Below, piece after piece: positions 8,997 to 17,567 of a DNA stretch of 17,762 bases. How positions within the stretch are numbered: position 1 is the first letter of the stretch; the number at the start of each line of letters is the position of its first letter. Origin of the DNA: Collybiopsis luxurians FD-317 M1 (taxonomy: Eukaryota > Basidiomycota > Agaricomycetes > Agaricales > Omphalotaceae); the NCBI GenBank assembly GCA_000827265.1, contig KN834922.1, positions 6,372 to 24,133 on the forward strand, in the 5' to 3' direction. The notes beneath the pieces are model-generated. The model saw nothing but the letters and a program-made list of their open reading frames with translations, was not told the origin of the DNA and made no database searches. Both the position numbers and the translations under genes were made by a program.

Positions 8997-9389
8997 TCAT
9001 CTCATCAAAGTGTCTGGTTTTGCTCCCAAAGTTCCAGGTCTATAGTTGATTCGGAAGTCGAATCCTGATAAGGCCTCTGACCACCTCGCTTGTCTCGCCG
9101 ACAACTGTTTGGTAGTTGTAAACCACTGCAGGTTATTGTGATTGGAATAGACTTGGATTTGGAATCTTGAACTGTCACAATAAGCTCTCCAAACTTTAAA
9201 ACATTCCACAATAGCCAGTAGTTCTTTGTTGTAAATATTGTAATTTATTTCTGCTGGTATCATGGATCGAGTATGAAAAGCAATCGGATGTATTTCTCCA
9301 GTTTTTGGATCCAGCTGAGACAATATTCCTGCTATTGCCCAATCCGACGCGTCACATTCCAGAATAATCGGAAGTTCTGGGTTGAAATG
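8997..9389 (-). pseudogene. RNase H domain
   Basis: Motifs in order: ECDASDWAIAGILSQ (first Asp), YNKELLAIV (Glu), VYSNHNNLQWF and LGAKPDTLMR (last Asp). The third motif is usually SDHKNL or SDHNNL; here the catalytic Asp is Asn (AAT at 9143-9141). The codon follows TCC, so C-GAT to C-AAT is a CpG change. The domain is closed by TGA at 8999-8997, where the family normally has Arg (DALSRR). It would degrade the RNA strand during reverse transcription, but this copy lacks a metal-binding residue. Confidence 0.88.
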
Positions 9390-10343
9390 TCATAACACCG
9401 GGGCATGTGTAAAGGCATTTTTTAATAAATTGAAACACCTTTGACATGACTCGTCCCAATGCCAAATGGCATCCTTTTGCAGTAGTGACATTAGGGCTTT
9501 CGTTATGCCGCTATAATTGTCAATAAATCTGCAATAGAAATTTGCAAAACCCAGGAATGATTGCAGTTCTTTTATATTCCGTGGAACTGGCCAAGATGTT
9601 ATGGCTTTGACTTTGGACTGATCCATTGACACTCCTTTAGGTTTTATTATTACTTCCAAATATTCAACTGTGTCAGTATCGAAACTGCATTTTTCTGGTT
9701 TCGCATGTAGGTGGTTGTCTTGCAGCCTTTGTAATACTTTTTGGACTTGTTCCTCATGGGTTTTTTCATCATCCAAATAAATGAGAATGTTGTCCAAGTA
9801 AATAACCACGCCTACATCCAGTAAATCATGGAAAATGTTGTTCATAAAAAATTGGAAAGCTGAGGGGGCATTTGTTAACCTGAAAGGCATGACCAACATT
9901 TTGTAGGATCCGTATTGTGTACGAAACGCTGTTTTCCACTCGTGGCCTTCCGCTATTCGGACATTGTTATATCCTGCTCTCAAATTGAGTTTTGTAAAAT
10001 ATTTCGCCCTTCGTAGTTGGTCGACAAGTGGGCCTATAAGGGGTAAGGGATACCTATTCTTTCTTGTGATTTGATTTAAGGCCTGATAGTCAACACAAAG
10101 CCTTAGGCTTCCATCCTTCTTTTTTACGAATAGAACTGGAGCCCCAGCAGGCGAGTTGGAGGCTCTAATAAACCCTTTCCCTAGCATATCATTGATATAA
10201 TCCTTTAGGGCTTTTAGTTCTGTTTCCGACATGTTATAGAGTTTCCCAAAGGGAGGGGCTGAGTCCCCTTCTGTCTCAATTTTTAAATTGTACGGACAGT
10301 GTGGAGGTAAGACCTTCGCCTCTCCTGGGGAGAACACGTCCAA
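9390..10343 (-). pseudogene. Reverse transcriptase domain
   Basis: Recognisable blocks: ALKDYINDMLGKGFIRAS, SPAGAPVLFVKKKDGSLRLC, VDYQALNQITRKNRYPLP, MPFRLTNAPSAFQFFMN, YLDNILIY and WPVPRNIKELQSFLGFAN. These are the Ty3/gypsy polymerase fingers, palm and thumb motifs. The active-site box normally YLDD is YLDN (9800-9789); GAC to AAC after a C is again a CpG transition and removes a catalytic Asp. The open frame ends at TGA 9392-9390, right before the conserved connection to RNase H. It would synthesise cDNA from the element RNA. Confidence 0.93.
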
Positions 10344-10556
10344 GAAGTCTTGATACTTCTCGGGAACATGTTTGAGTATCTCTTCTTTGTCTTTTCAAGA
10401 TTCTCCAGTCTCTGCTTCTGTCAGAAGCTTTTCTGTAGCTTCCCTATTTCCTTGAATCGACTCGTGAGTTGCAGATTTTTCCATATTCGTGGTATCATCA
10501 TTATTCACTTGATTCGAGACTGTGGTGATATGCAGGAAATAAGCAGGCGTCCTGCC

Positions 10557-11654
10557 TCATATTATAGTGTCCATTGCAGCTGCACTGATGAGACTTACTG
10601 CCTTGCCTGGGAGGTTTGGACTCATTCTCCTTTCAACCTTTTTGGGTTTTCCTATCTTCATTCCTTGTTTTGTACATTTTCTCCGTTGCTGGAGTGCAGA
10701 GGTTTTCAAGATATTTAATACCCTTGTCAACAGGCCTTGTGGAATAGAATTCTGATGCAATTTTCTGACTCGTTTATATATCCATCTCTGTTTCTGCTTG
10801 TATGCTGGCAGTTTTGAACTTCTTTCATCAATCCTTTCTGCCCAAGCTTTCAATGCTTTCTTGGAGTATCCATTTCCATTTTCCCCTATATTGTATTTAT
10901 TTTTCCATTTTTCAAGATCCTTGTCATAATCATTAGCCCAATTTGTATAAAGCAACCATTCATTGAATTCCAAAACTGACGAGTCTATATCCCCATTTTC
11001 TTGTTTGTTATAGGCTGATTTGTGTTTTGAGTCAGGGACTGATGGGTCCTGCTTCTCGCTAGTATTCAAGTTCCATGTACCAGTGAATGAATCAACTAGT
11101 GAAGCTGAAATTCGTTCTCTTCCTTGGAATGTCAAAGTCAAATCCTTCCAATTTATTTCAGGATTGAATTCTTTGAGCCATGGTAAACCTAACATGATAG
11201 GAGCCATTGGGTGTAGTTGGGTTATTAGGAATTTGACTGTTTGAATTGAACCGTCGGCAAAGCTGATAGTATCTTTAAAGATTTTTATTATATCTCCTGC
11301 CAAAGTTGGCTGTCCATCAAATAATTCAAGTGGAATTGGAGTATCTAAATCAGAGATATTTTTTGGGAATTTTTCCACAAGGTTTTTATCGATAAAAGAA
11401 TGAGTTGCACCCGAATCAATAAGAGTATTATAGCTTAGATTTTCGGAATCGGAGAAGGGGAAATGTGTCAAGATGAGAAATGAGTTGTTAGAGCAAGACG
11501 AGAGATGAGCTGGGGATGTTTTTTCTATTACTGCCCCACGACAGACCGCTTGAGCAGGGTTTTTTGGATTCCAGGCTGCTCTCAGTGTGTCTCTGGAATC
11601 CCCTCCACTTTTCCTGAGTCGTTTTCTATCTTGACATTCCAAATCTCGTCGTTA
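10557..11654 (-). pseudogene. Protease and linker to reverse transcriptase
   Basis: The retropepsin signature TLIDSGATHSFIDKNL sits at about 11426-11379, followed by the second hydrophobic block IMLGLPWLKEFNPEINW (about 11200-11150), typical of Ty3/gypsy proteases. The catalytic Asp is intact. A long Lys/Trp-rich linker follows, with no known domain, before RT. TGA at 10559-10557 and 10397-10395 interrupt the linker. The protease would mature the Gag-Pol polyprotein. Confidence 0.85.
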
Positions 11655-11761
11655 GGCAGGTCCCCTTCTAGAGTAAAGGTTGCAGCCCTCAACTGGTCAC
11701 TTTGTTGATTGTTTATACTCGAAGTTCCATTTTTTGGAGGGTCCCAATTCTCCCTATTCTT

Positions 11762-11803
11762 GCAATCTTTACCAATATGATCTGATCCACCACAATTATA
11801 GCA
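11762..11803 (-). other. CCHC zinc knuckle of Gag nucleocapsid
   Basis: CYNCGGSDHIGKDC gives the exact C-x2-C-x4-H-x4-C spacing of retroelement nucleocapsid knuckles, which bind and package genomic RNA. It is intact and lies in the frame reached after the one-base shift at 12091-12095. Confidence 0.92.
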
Positions 11804-12769
11804 GAGTCCCAGTTTATGACGTTGACGGAACTCTTCAACTTGCTCAGGGGTCCTGGCAGCTCGAATCGCCTGTAGGAATTCTTTGTCTCCTGGGTTTTTC
11901 GAGACTCCATTGTTTCCTCCCTGATTTTCTAAGCCTTCTCTGCTATTTCCATTCTGACTCAAGGCACTTGCAAAGTCTTCAGATTGTCCATATACTGTAC
12001 CACTAATATTGTCCAAATTTACATTACTATCCCAAGCTGCAGCTCCCCTTTGTCGATTGTTCCAATTACCTTGATTCCTACCTTGTTGACCCCCTGCTTA
12101 TTGGATCCTTGTTGCGGGTTAGAGTTTTGAGGATTCAATGGGGCCATAGGATTATATGTCCCGAAACCAGAATTTCCTCCATGAGAATGAGCTGCATTGG
12201 TTGCACGAATTGAATTGTCCAACTCCTGGAATCGCTGTACCCATTGTGGATAATTCTGAGGGGGATGAGTTTGAGCCGCTACTGTAATGTCGAGACTCCT
12301 TGTTACCGCCCCTCGGAGCATTGCTACTAATGCCGTGTCATTGTATCCTGTCTTGAATGCATACTCCTGGAATTGTATAATAAATGTCACAAACAATTCG
12401 TTGTCCATCTGCTTGATCCAGGCCAGTTTCACCTGTGCATCTCATGCAGGATTGAATAATCCAAAATACGATGTGAATTCCGTGACAAAGTCAATCCAAG
12501 TATGGAGAGCAGGGACAGGGATCCCAGCTTCTTCCTGTTTCAGCAAATTATTGTAGTGAGTAGCTGCTGCCCCTGTCAGATATGAGACAGCAAAACCAAT
12601 TTTATCTGAGTTGTTCTCGTAGATAGTAGGTTTGGCCATGAAAGTGCAATGAACTTGCGAGAGGAAAGGTTCCCATTTCCACCTATCAGAACCATTGAAA
12701 GGGTCAGGTTTTTTGACATCGAGTTTTGCTTCCTTATTTAATTGATCTTTTTGCTGATCGAATTCCGGA

Positions 12770-13130
12770 ATCTGACTTGTGTCTTGTCCTGCAGGACCCA
12801 GTTCTCCTCTCTCGCCTCTGGGGCCTTGTACAGCTACCCATCCATTTGCCGGGTGCCAATATGCGTCATGATTCGAACCCCAATTGTCAGGATCATTGGG
12901 TGGTCCTCCTGGGCTACCTGGTTCTCCTGGTCCCCCCAATCCCCCTGGTCCACCACCTCCAGATCCCCCTCTAAAACTGCCATTTCTACTACCTCGTTCT
13001 CTTTCCAAATTTCCATCACTAATTCCTCCCGTCTGCGTGACTCCTCCATACAGGGGTCCTCCTGGAGGTCCTCCTGGAGCTCCTGCTACTCCATACCCTC
13101 TGTAGGTACTGGCACAATTCGAGTAGTCAT
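12770..13130 (-). other. Collagen-like Gly/Pro tract within Gag
   Basis: The Gag frame here encodes Gly-rich triplets such as GAPGGPPGGP, GGPGGLGGPGEPGSPGGPP and GPRGERGELGPAGQ, with the G-x-y register broken in places. Such tracts occur just before the capsid-like region in some basidiomycete gypsy Gags; that comparison is from memory. The run is compositionally biased and may expand or contract. Confidence 0.65.
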
Positions 13131-15945
13131 ACATCAGCTCAGCTATGTAGGGTCTATATTCTCGAGTCCCCGATCTCCAATATTGTTCATCTGGAACTCT
13201 CGCAGATTCCTGATGCATTGAGATGATAGGGTGATAATCATTTGTTACTCATCCAGGTGTTCTATGTGGAATTGCAGGTATCGAGTTGAAATTTCTGCCA
13301 GTCAGATGGACATATTGCCTAGGAGTAGCTGTAAATACAGGTGGAGTGAATCCTGTGGCCTGCAGAACGGTTTCCACAACTACTGGTGGTGGGGTGAATT
13401 CCTTTTTCTCTAGTGGGGGCATTGGGTGATGAGTCTCAAGAGCTGAAGGGCAAAGCTGGTCTTCGGAAAATAAGAGATCCCAGTCATCTCAACTTCTCAC
13501 AAAGTTAAATCCTTCATTCTCAAATTTGTTCCTTTCCCCTGAGGGTGGGGCATATGCCATATTCCACCGTTTTACCTGACCTGGTCCTGATGTCTCCCAT
13601 TGGTTTTGCTGTTCACCAACTCAGGCCGTGTTTCCAGGATCTGAATATTGAGACAAGAAAGGAATTCCTGGTCCGGTGGTATTTGGGGAATTCACCAAAC
13701 CCCTTGCATTCCAACCCGGTCCTTCCAACCGATTATTCTCATGGAAAGCTTCAGGTGTTTTTCTTCTATGATATGTCGGACCGTCAGTCCTGAATCCCAA
13801 ATGATTCGGCCATAATGAGCATCCCAAATCAGGCTCTGTCACCATTTGTTCAGGATATTGACCCACAGGGTGAGATTCATTAGCAAAATGAGTTGTCGAT
13901 ACAGCATACTTGTCTCGGGCAGCCCATCTTTCCAATTGTAGAGCTGCATTGAGAGGAATTTCACCTCCAATATGTACTTTTGAGCTTCCAGCTTGCAAAT
14001 GTTCTGCTCTGGGAGAGAAAATCTCCTGCTTGGTTTGGGTTTCAAGACTCATATGAGGATCCCCTGTGGTCATAGCAGCTTCCAGCTCATCTGTCACTGA
14101 TTCCATCTGGGCTCTTAGTACCCATGAGCCTCCCACATCTCCATGGATTCTCTCCTTGTACTGCTTTGTTAGGCGAATATCCTTGTCTCAAGGATTTATT
14201 GCACTCATCAGCATGTCGCTGGCATTTTGCAATGCCAAATGTCTCACAGTTCTTTCTGAAAAGAACTCATTCTCCTCCTTTTGAGCCTTTCCTGAGGAGG
14301 GTTTGAGTTTCCAAACCCCGTTGGCTGTCCTCACCTGGTGTTCACCCCTTTCTTTGGGTACTATTAGCAGCCTGCGGTCCAGTTCAGTGGGTGGAAGTCG
14401 CCTCGACTCTTCCAGATCCTCATAACTTGGAGTAGTAGTATTTCCCATAGATCTACGATACTCCTTTGCCACCTGAGCTATTTTCTGCTGGTCCCGAAAT
14501 TGACTGGTATAACTGTAACCCCCAATAAGGTCGTCTGCTCTCGTGGACTGTCCTTGTTCCACTTTATCTAATAGTGATAATGTAGGAGAGTTCAGCATTT
14601 TCCTCTCTTTGTTATCTACTATTGTATTGAGCAGAAAATTGATTTGAGATTTTCATATTGACTCGAGACACCTCATGGTGGCCTCGTTCACCATTTCCAT
14701 TTGTTCGGGATCCATAATCAGCTGTGATAGCCATAGGGCTCCTTTGTATACTTCTTTCAACTGGAATATTTCATTATTTATTCCATTAGGTAGCTGGGAA
14801 GGTTGTTGCATTAAATGTTTCTGAAAATAGGCAGCTAGTACCCAGAAATTGTCCTTCATTTCTGGGTCTCAACTGTTAATAATTTGAATATAGTGTCGCA
14901 TTGCCTTTATTAATTCAAAATGTGTGCATTGATTGATTTGAAGTAGATCAACCAATTGATGTGTTAATTCTGTTGACAGTACGACATGAACATTTGGGTA
15001 GGGAGGAGACATTAAGGAACTCTCACAGTTCCAACTCTGTGTCTCCTTCATGAATTCTTCTGTCATTGGAGGAGCAGGTAATGGACTGCTTTGCTCCAGC
15101 GACGAGACAGTTCTTCTACTTATATCGGGGATTGGACTCAACAATCCCTGAGCCTGTATCATGTTGCTTTCTACTATCAGAGTAGACTGTTTTAAATTGA
15201 ATGGAGACTGTGGGCCCCTTAACAATAGTGGACCCAATGGGTATAACCCCTGACTCGTCTCTCATTCTGATTGTTGCAATGCAAATTTAGATTATTCTTC
15301 TCTTGGTGTGAGAGGAAGTGGACATCTGATATGTTCTAATGGGGAGATGACCTTGTGTCTCGCTCCTATAGATGTATATTGTGTCATTGGAGATATGCCA
15401 ATATCTTCATAATAATCCTCATTCTCAGGATGAGTTGGCATGTGGAAGGGGCATGTCGAGCTGACTCCCACACTAAAGCCTCAAGGATCTTCTGGGAAAC
15501 GAGTTAATTCTGATAAATGAATTGTTTCTTGTTCCCTTCCTTTCTTGGGTGTTATTGGGGCACTTTGTGTTGGCCTCATGGCTAGCCTCGAGTCAGCTCT
15601 CGCTGCCATATGATATGGCTGACCTCGCTGGGAGCGACTCAAAACATATGGTGTTGAGACCAGGTGTCCCGGAACATGAGGAGACCCATGTTCAACAGGA
15701 TTTTCCAGGTCAAATGGGTTTCTATCATTATGTTCCAAAATTTCCCCCATTCTTGAGGGTATGGCACCTCTCGCAGGTGCTGATGAAACTGAGTGGTCAT
15801 CCAGTGTAGAAGCTCCACGTTGCTCCTCTCTTCTCTGGAACCTTGTAGCTCTTGCTACTCTTTGGCGTTCTTGTTCTTGACGCTGTCTTTCTTGTTCACT
15901 TACAAAACATTTTGCAGGTTCCCCAGACATCTCAGTGATGGAGAG

Positions 15946-15957
15946 AATGCTGTTATT
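15946..15957 (-). promoter_or_regulatory. Primer-binding site complementary to the mRNA 5' end (self-priming)
   Basis: In element orientation the LTR ends in CA, then one A, then AATAACAGCATT. The last bases of a tRNA would require TGG here, which is absent. The 12 nt are perfectly complementary to AATGCTGTTATT in the LTR (16445-16434), which lies at the expected transcription start. This matches the established Tf1 mechanism, in which the first bases of the transcript fold back and prime reverse transcription after cleavage. The inference rests on sequence alone. Confidence 0.75.
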
Positions 15958-16433
15958 TTGTTAGGACCTTTACTACCTTTGTTGTTAGAAGCTTGTAGCA
16001 GGTTCAAGGAATAGAAAGTATTTTATTATACCACAGCCAAGACAGAATACGCAATGGGGAGTCACTACGTACAACAGGTGAACGAGTTCTGTACGGTTTT
16101 GGTATTGGATGTGGAGGAATGATCCTCAAGTGTCGAATAATAAATCTAGTAGCTCGGTGCAACTAGAAATAGTATATTGAAAGAACTGGTTAAGATGGTA
16201 TTAATGAGGGTTGACTCAGGAGGTTCGTGACTCGGTGTCCGTTTACCCTACGAGACGGAATATTCAAAAGGCTACGGCAGTCGAATAGTCTTGTCAATCA
16301 GTTCGACAAGTGAGAAGTGGATATGCCAGTGACTTGGTGTCAATGGGGTTTGCTCAACTCAGTGTTAAGCAGAATAATATTATAGACTAGTGAACAAGAG
16401 AACAGAAACAACACAGATCAAGATAGTTCAGGT

Positions 16434-16445
16434 AATAACAGCATT
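16434..16445 (-). promoter_or_regulatory. Predicted RNA 5' end and self-primer segment
   Basis: AATGCTGTTATT on the minus strand is complementary over all 12 bases to the primer-binding site at 15957-15946. It starts about 32 nt downstream of the TATA box, the normal distance to a transcription start. The same sequence is in the left LTR at 3535-3524, unchanged although the LTRs differ elsewhere. Confidence 0.7.
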
Positions 16446-16469
16446 AGCATGAGAGATGTAGGTATAAGG

Positions 16470-16477
16470 CTTTTATA
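16470..16477 (-). promoter_or_regulatory. TATA box of the retrotransposon promoter
   Basis: TATAAAAG on the minus strand in the 5' LTR, identical in the left LTR (3567-3560). Its spacing to the predicted RNA start at 16445 supports both calls. Confidence 0.7.
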
Positions 16478-16653
16478 CTCTGCGGGAAGACATGTGGTCT
16501 TGTGAATAGAAGTTTGGAATGAGCAACTGGTTAGTTTGCCTCACAAAATGTGTGTTGGATTTGGAGAGCTGAATTGATTGGTAAGACTATTATCGAGTCG
16601 TGGGGTGAGTGTACTGGTTGGAAAGAGCGGAAAAAATAGTGTAGGGCATAACA

Positions 16654-16658
16654 GGCAG
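16654..16658. repeat. Target-site duplication GGCAG (right copy)
   Basis: GGCAG directly follows the terminal CA of the right LTR and equals 3044-3048. Confidence 0.9.
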
Positions 16659-17567
16659 CCTGGGCTTCGGGACATTTTTCCTGATGGAGAATGAAATGGA
16701 TGAGAAGAGCTTGATATTTGGGAGGGCATATACCTATGCACTACACATTTTAGGGTACTGTAGATGTTTTTATAGGGGTCTTGTATTTAATACAAGCTGT
16801 ATATATATAAATATGAAATACTTATGATACAGTGATAAATCTGGCGTGTAGCAGTGGAAGCAGAACAAGTGAGGTGAGTGCCAGACTGGCAAAACACTAT
16901 CCTCAGAAAGACTGGTTGTGGTATCAGCGGGGAGCTACACAGATCTGCAAACAACTCAGTTGCTGTATGCTATATGGCTCAGACATCTGAATGGGAAGGC
17001 AAGGAACAAGCTCTACTTCAGTGTCCTGAAGCAAAGCCTCAGGTGCATCAAAATGGACAACAAGATCTGCAAATATTTAATGTGAAGCCTGATACAAATT
17101 GAGAAAGCATTCAATAAGGATAAAAACAGGTATAATGTACCATAGGCCATGAATCCTAAGCTGTTCAAAATGCTGCCAATGCACAGCACACACTAAAGGG
17201 TAGGCAGAGGAAGTGGATAATCAGACATGGGGACTTTGGTATGTCAGGGGCAGGGAGACAAATCTATATTACAGAGGACAATTTTCAGAGTATTTTGCAG
17301 GATATCTTAGTTATGAAATGATCACAGTCGAGGTAAGGAATTGCAACAAAATGAAATTGCACAGCACAAACTTGAAATACAAATGTAGCAACATTGTATA
17401 CAGATATATCATTTTTATGTACAGTGACAAACAACATCATACAAAAGAACTTACAAAAAGAGAACTAGGTGGTAAGGTCAGTGTATTTTATGTTTTTGAC
17501 TCAGAGTATTTGGATATAGATAAGACAACTTAGATTCATTGAGTCAGCAACATTCCTGGTAATGTAG
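16659..17567. other. Right part of the interrupted DNA element, no recognised gene
   Basis: This is the continuation of the host DNA element after the retrotransposon. It begins with the end of the CCT-rich patch, then an AT-rich stretch with a perfect palindrome at 16780-16796. Open frames of 74 codons (16878-17102) and 106 codons (17213-17533) on the plus strand have no motif or compositional sign of coding. A minus-strand TATA-like CTATAAAAAC near 16770 could belong to the promoter of the broken gene at 1813-2750, but that is weak. Confidence 0.5.
16780..16796. repeat. Perfect 17-bp palindrome
   Basis: CTTGTATT-T-AATACAAG, with eight-base arms around one base, next to a TATATATATAAATA stretch. 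It may be a protein-binding site or chance in AT-rich DNA. Confidence 0.4.

Larger units (their letters stand above)
7360..11654 (-). pseudogene. pol: Pol region: PR-RT-RNase H-IN-chromodomain (decayed)
   Basis: One reading frame runs from a TAA-bounded start at about 11654 to a T4/C3 junction at 7877-7883. There a one-base loss shifts it into the frame that carries the integrase C-terminus and chromodomain and ends at the TAA 7362-7360. Domains in order: protease (LIDSGATHSF, Asp at 11417-11415), RT (about 10343-9400), RNase H (about 9390-8997), integrase (about 8730-7700) and chromodomain (7665-7456). The frame is broken by 12 premature stops, at 10557, 10395, 9390, 8997, 8865, 8838, 8817, 8769, 8730, 7843, 7732 and 7456. 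All are TGA, and several sit where the family usually has Arg (for example after KPDTLMR and before HFNPELP). Upstream it lies one frame back from gag across 11654-11582. Without the damage it would be the enzymatic half of the polyprotein that copies and integrates the element. Confidence 0.9.
11582..15930 (-). pseudogene. gag: Giant Gag with long N-terminal extension (decayed)
   Basis: The ATG at 15930-15928 is 28 nt beyond the 5' LTR, and one frame runs from it to about 12096. It is interrupted by nine TGA (15481, 15262, 14869, 14653, 14188, 13621, 13489, 13249, 12442) and one TAA (15292). Roughly the first 1,070 residues (15930-12722) have no recognised domain. They start with an Arg/Glu/Gln-rich stretch and include Pro- and polar-rich segments and a Gly/Pro collagen-like tract (about 13130-12770). 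Then comes a capsid-like region (KKPDPFNGSDRWKWEPFLSQ to about 12220), followed after a one-base shift at a C5 run (12091-12095) by the nucleocapsid knuckle CYNCGGSDHIGKDC (11803-11762, C-x2-C-x4-H-x4-C). This frame ends at TGA 11584-11582. Usual Gag length in this group is about 300-500 residues, so the extension is unusual. It could instead be a separate upstream ORF now fused. Confidence 0.8.
3049..16653 (-). mobile_element. Ty3/gypsy chromovirus LTR retrotransposon, 13.6 kb, Tf1/sushi-like
   Basis: A full-length element bounded by two 695-bp LTRs and a perfect 5-bp target duplication. On the minus strand the order is gag, protease, reverse transcriptase, RNase H, integrase, chromodomain; integrase after RNase H defines Ty3/gypsy and the chromodomain defines the chromovirus branch. 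It is about twice the usual 5-7 kb because Gag has a long N-terminal extension and because a 3.6-kb module with two genes on the opposite strand lies between pol and the 3' LTR. Three features point to the Tf1/sushi self-priming group: the primer-binding site complements the predicted mRNA 5' end, the gag ATG is very close to the 5' LTR, and gag and pol look like one original frame. The copy is dead: 29 premature stops, three frame shifts and damaged catalytic motifs. Domain order and boundaries are read directly; the subgroup is inferred. Confidence 0.95.
15959..16653 (-). repeat. 5' LTR of the element (right copy)
   Basis: 695 bp, TG...CA, colinear with the left LTR without gaps. In element orientation U3 is 16653-16446, with TATAAAAG at 16477-16470 and the predicted RNA start at 16445. 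It would drive transcription of gag-pol. It retains CpG at several sites where the left copy has TG or CA, and the reverse is true at others, so both copies decayed independently after insertion. Confidence 0.95.

Noticed and set aside
11582..11654. Programmed -1 ribosomal frameshift between gag and pol
   Set aside because: The pol frame is -1 to gag in an overlap of about 70 nt, but I found no X-XXY-YYZ slippery heptamer in the right register. A one-base loss in the C4 run at 11600-11603 is simpler and parallels the two other shifts. Not fully excluded.
13218..13220. ATG at 13218 as the start of Gag
   Set aside because: The same frame continues upstream to the ATG at 15930 with almost only TGA interruptions, and that ATG directly follows the PBS. 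The 13218 Met is therefore probably internal.
12742..13221. Plus-strand ORFs opposite the gag Gly-rich tract
   Set aside because: They are mirror frames of the Gly/Pro-rich gag sequence, with no independent start context or motif.
3941..15930. TGA read as a sense codon (alternative genetic code or recoding)
   Set aside because: Tryptophan is encoded by TGG throughout, the non-coding LTRs show the same CpG transition bias, and catalytic residues are lost by the same type of change. Deamination explains all three with one process.
15930..15958. tRNA-primed PBS
   Set aside because: No TGG follows the LTR, and the bases do not look like the complement of a tRNA 3' end. The 12-nt match to the LTR is a better explanation.
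3049..16653. Neurospora-type (CpA) RIP or TCG-specific RIP
   Set aside because: LTR differences occur at CpG with A, C, G or T before the C, and non-CpG C to T changes are rare. Neither CpA nor TCG preference fits.
17213..17533. 106-codon plus-strand ORF near the right inverted repeat
   Set aside because: Low-complexity residues (Tyr, Asn, Lys), no motif and no promoter or splice support; expected by chance in AT-rich DNA.
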